7,230 nucleotides of DNA, taken from contig JAFDCR010000098.1 of NCBI GenBank assembly GCA_019312685.1, positions 1-7,230 on the forward strand, written 5' to 3'. Below, piece after piece: positions 7,091-7,230 of this stretch. The notes under the pieces were generated by a model that made no database searches, had not been told where the DNA came from, and saw only the letters and a program-made list of their open reading frames with translations. The DNA comes from Deltaproteobacteria bacterium (GTDB lineage Bacteria > Desulfobacterota > Desulfobulbia > Desulfobulbales > BM004). Position numbers and translations under genes: made by a program. Every line of letters begins with the position of its first letter. Position 1 is the stretch's first letter.

Positions 7091-7115
7091 ATATTTCACC
7101 ACAAATTTTCTTCAA
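7088..7115 (-). promoter_or_regulatory. Candidate sigma-70 promoter of mutL
   Basis: A perfect TATAAT (7088-7093) lies 16 bases after TTGAAG (7110-7115) on the minus strand. RNA would start near 7081, giving a leader of about 65 bases to the TTG start and excluding the GTG at 7102. Confidence 0.55.
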
Positions 7116-7130
7116 AAAGTGAATCTTTCA

Positions 7131-7230
7131 ATGGGTAAGGAAATACCTGTACGTAAAAAAAGCACGAAACCTTCTGCAAATAAGAAAAAGGCTCCTGCAG
7201 CGAAGAAGAAAAGCACACTCCGGCCCAAAA
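7131..7230 (+). CDS. Unrecognised protein with a lysine-rich N-terminus, cut by the window edge
   Basis: An open frame begins at ATG 7131 and runs off the window after 33 residues. Eleven of these are lysine and two arginine, against a single glutamate, with Ala, Pro, Ser and Thr making up most of the rest (for example KKKAPAAKKKST). Such basic, Ala/Pro-rich tails occur at the start of several nucleic-acid-binding proteins, including histone-H1-like proteins and some DksA/TraR-type regulators, and the visible part cannot choose between them. An in-frame GTG at 7119 is another possible start. Neither has a good Shine-Dalgarno. The gene diverges from mutL, and their promoters must share the gap of about 115 bases. 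The strong lysine bias beginning right at the ATG makes a real gene likely. Confidence 0.55.
   Translation, partial: MGKEIPVRKKSTKPSANKKKAPAAKKKSTLRPK

Overview
The window is an ordinary bacterial chromosomal segment with tightly packed genes and roughly balanced base composition. All complete genes lie on the minus strand, and one partial gene diverges at the right edge. I see no mobile elements, CRISPR array, tRNA or rRNA. The gene content suggests a Desulfobacterota (deltaproteobacterial) chromosome: a folate-dependent TrmFO, a MutL of the endonuclease type, and an archaeal-like TreT next to OtsB and OtsA. That assignment is inference from family distribution, not proof.

Layout, read in the direction of transcription from right to left: (1) mutL (7015-5099), mismatch repair, with a good promoter and a TTG start; (2) a 154-base gap with a candidate promoter and repeated CAAAT boxes; (3) a four-gene unit with overlapping or nearly touching ends, holding a DUF5752-like protein of unknown function (4944-4258), treT (4261-2993), otsB (2993-2211) and otsA (2208-748); (4) a 140-base gap with a weak inverted repeat and a weak candidate promoter; (5) the N-terminal half of trmFO (607-1), cut by the window edge. 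At the right edge a plus-strand gene starts at about 7131 with a very lysine-rich N-terminus and runs out of the window. The gap between it and mutL holds a perfect 17-base dyad.

The centre of interest is the trehalose unit. OtsA makes trehalose-6-phosphate from a nucleotide-activated glucose and glucose-6-phosphate, and OtsB removes the phosphate. TreT can join nucleotide-activated glucose to free glucose directly, or run backwards to break trehalose down. Both routes are encoded together and appear translationally coupled. The unit begins with a protein made of two copies of an uncharacterised module marked by SIYYHF and (N/D)DF(A/S)SW. That protein is the least understood part of the window and a candidate for a regulator or partner of trehalose synthesis.
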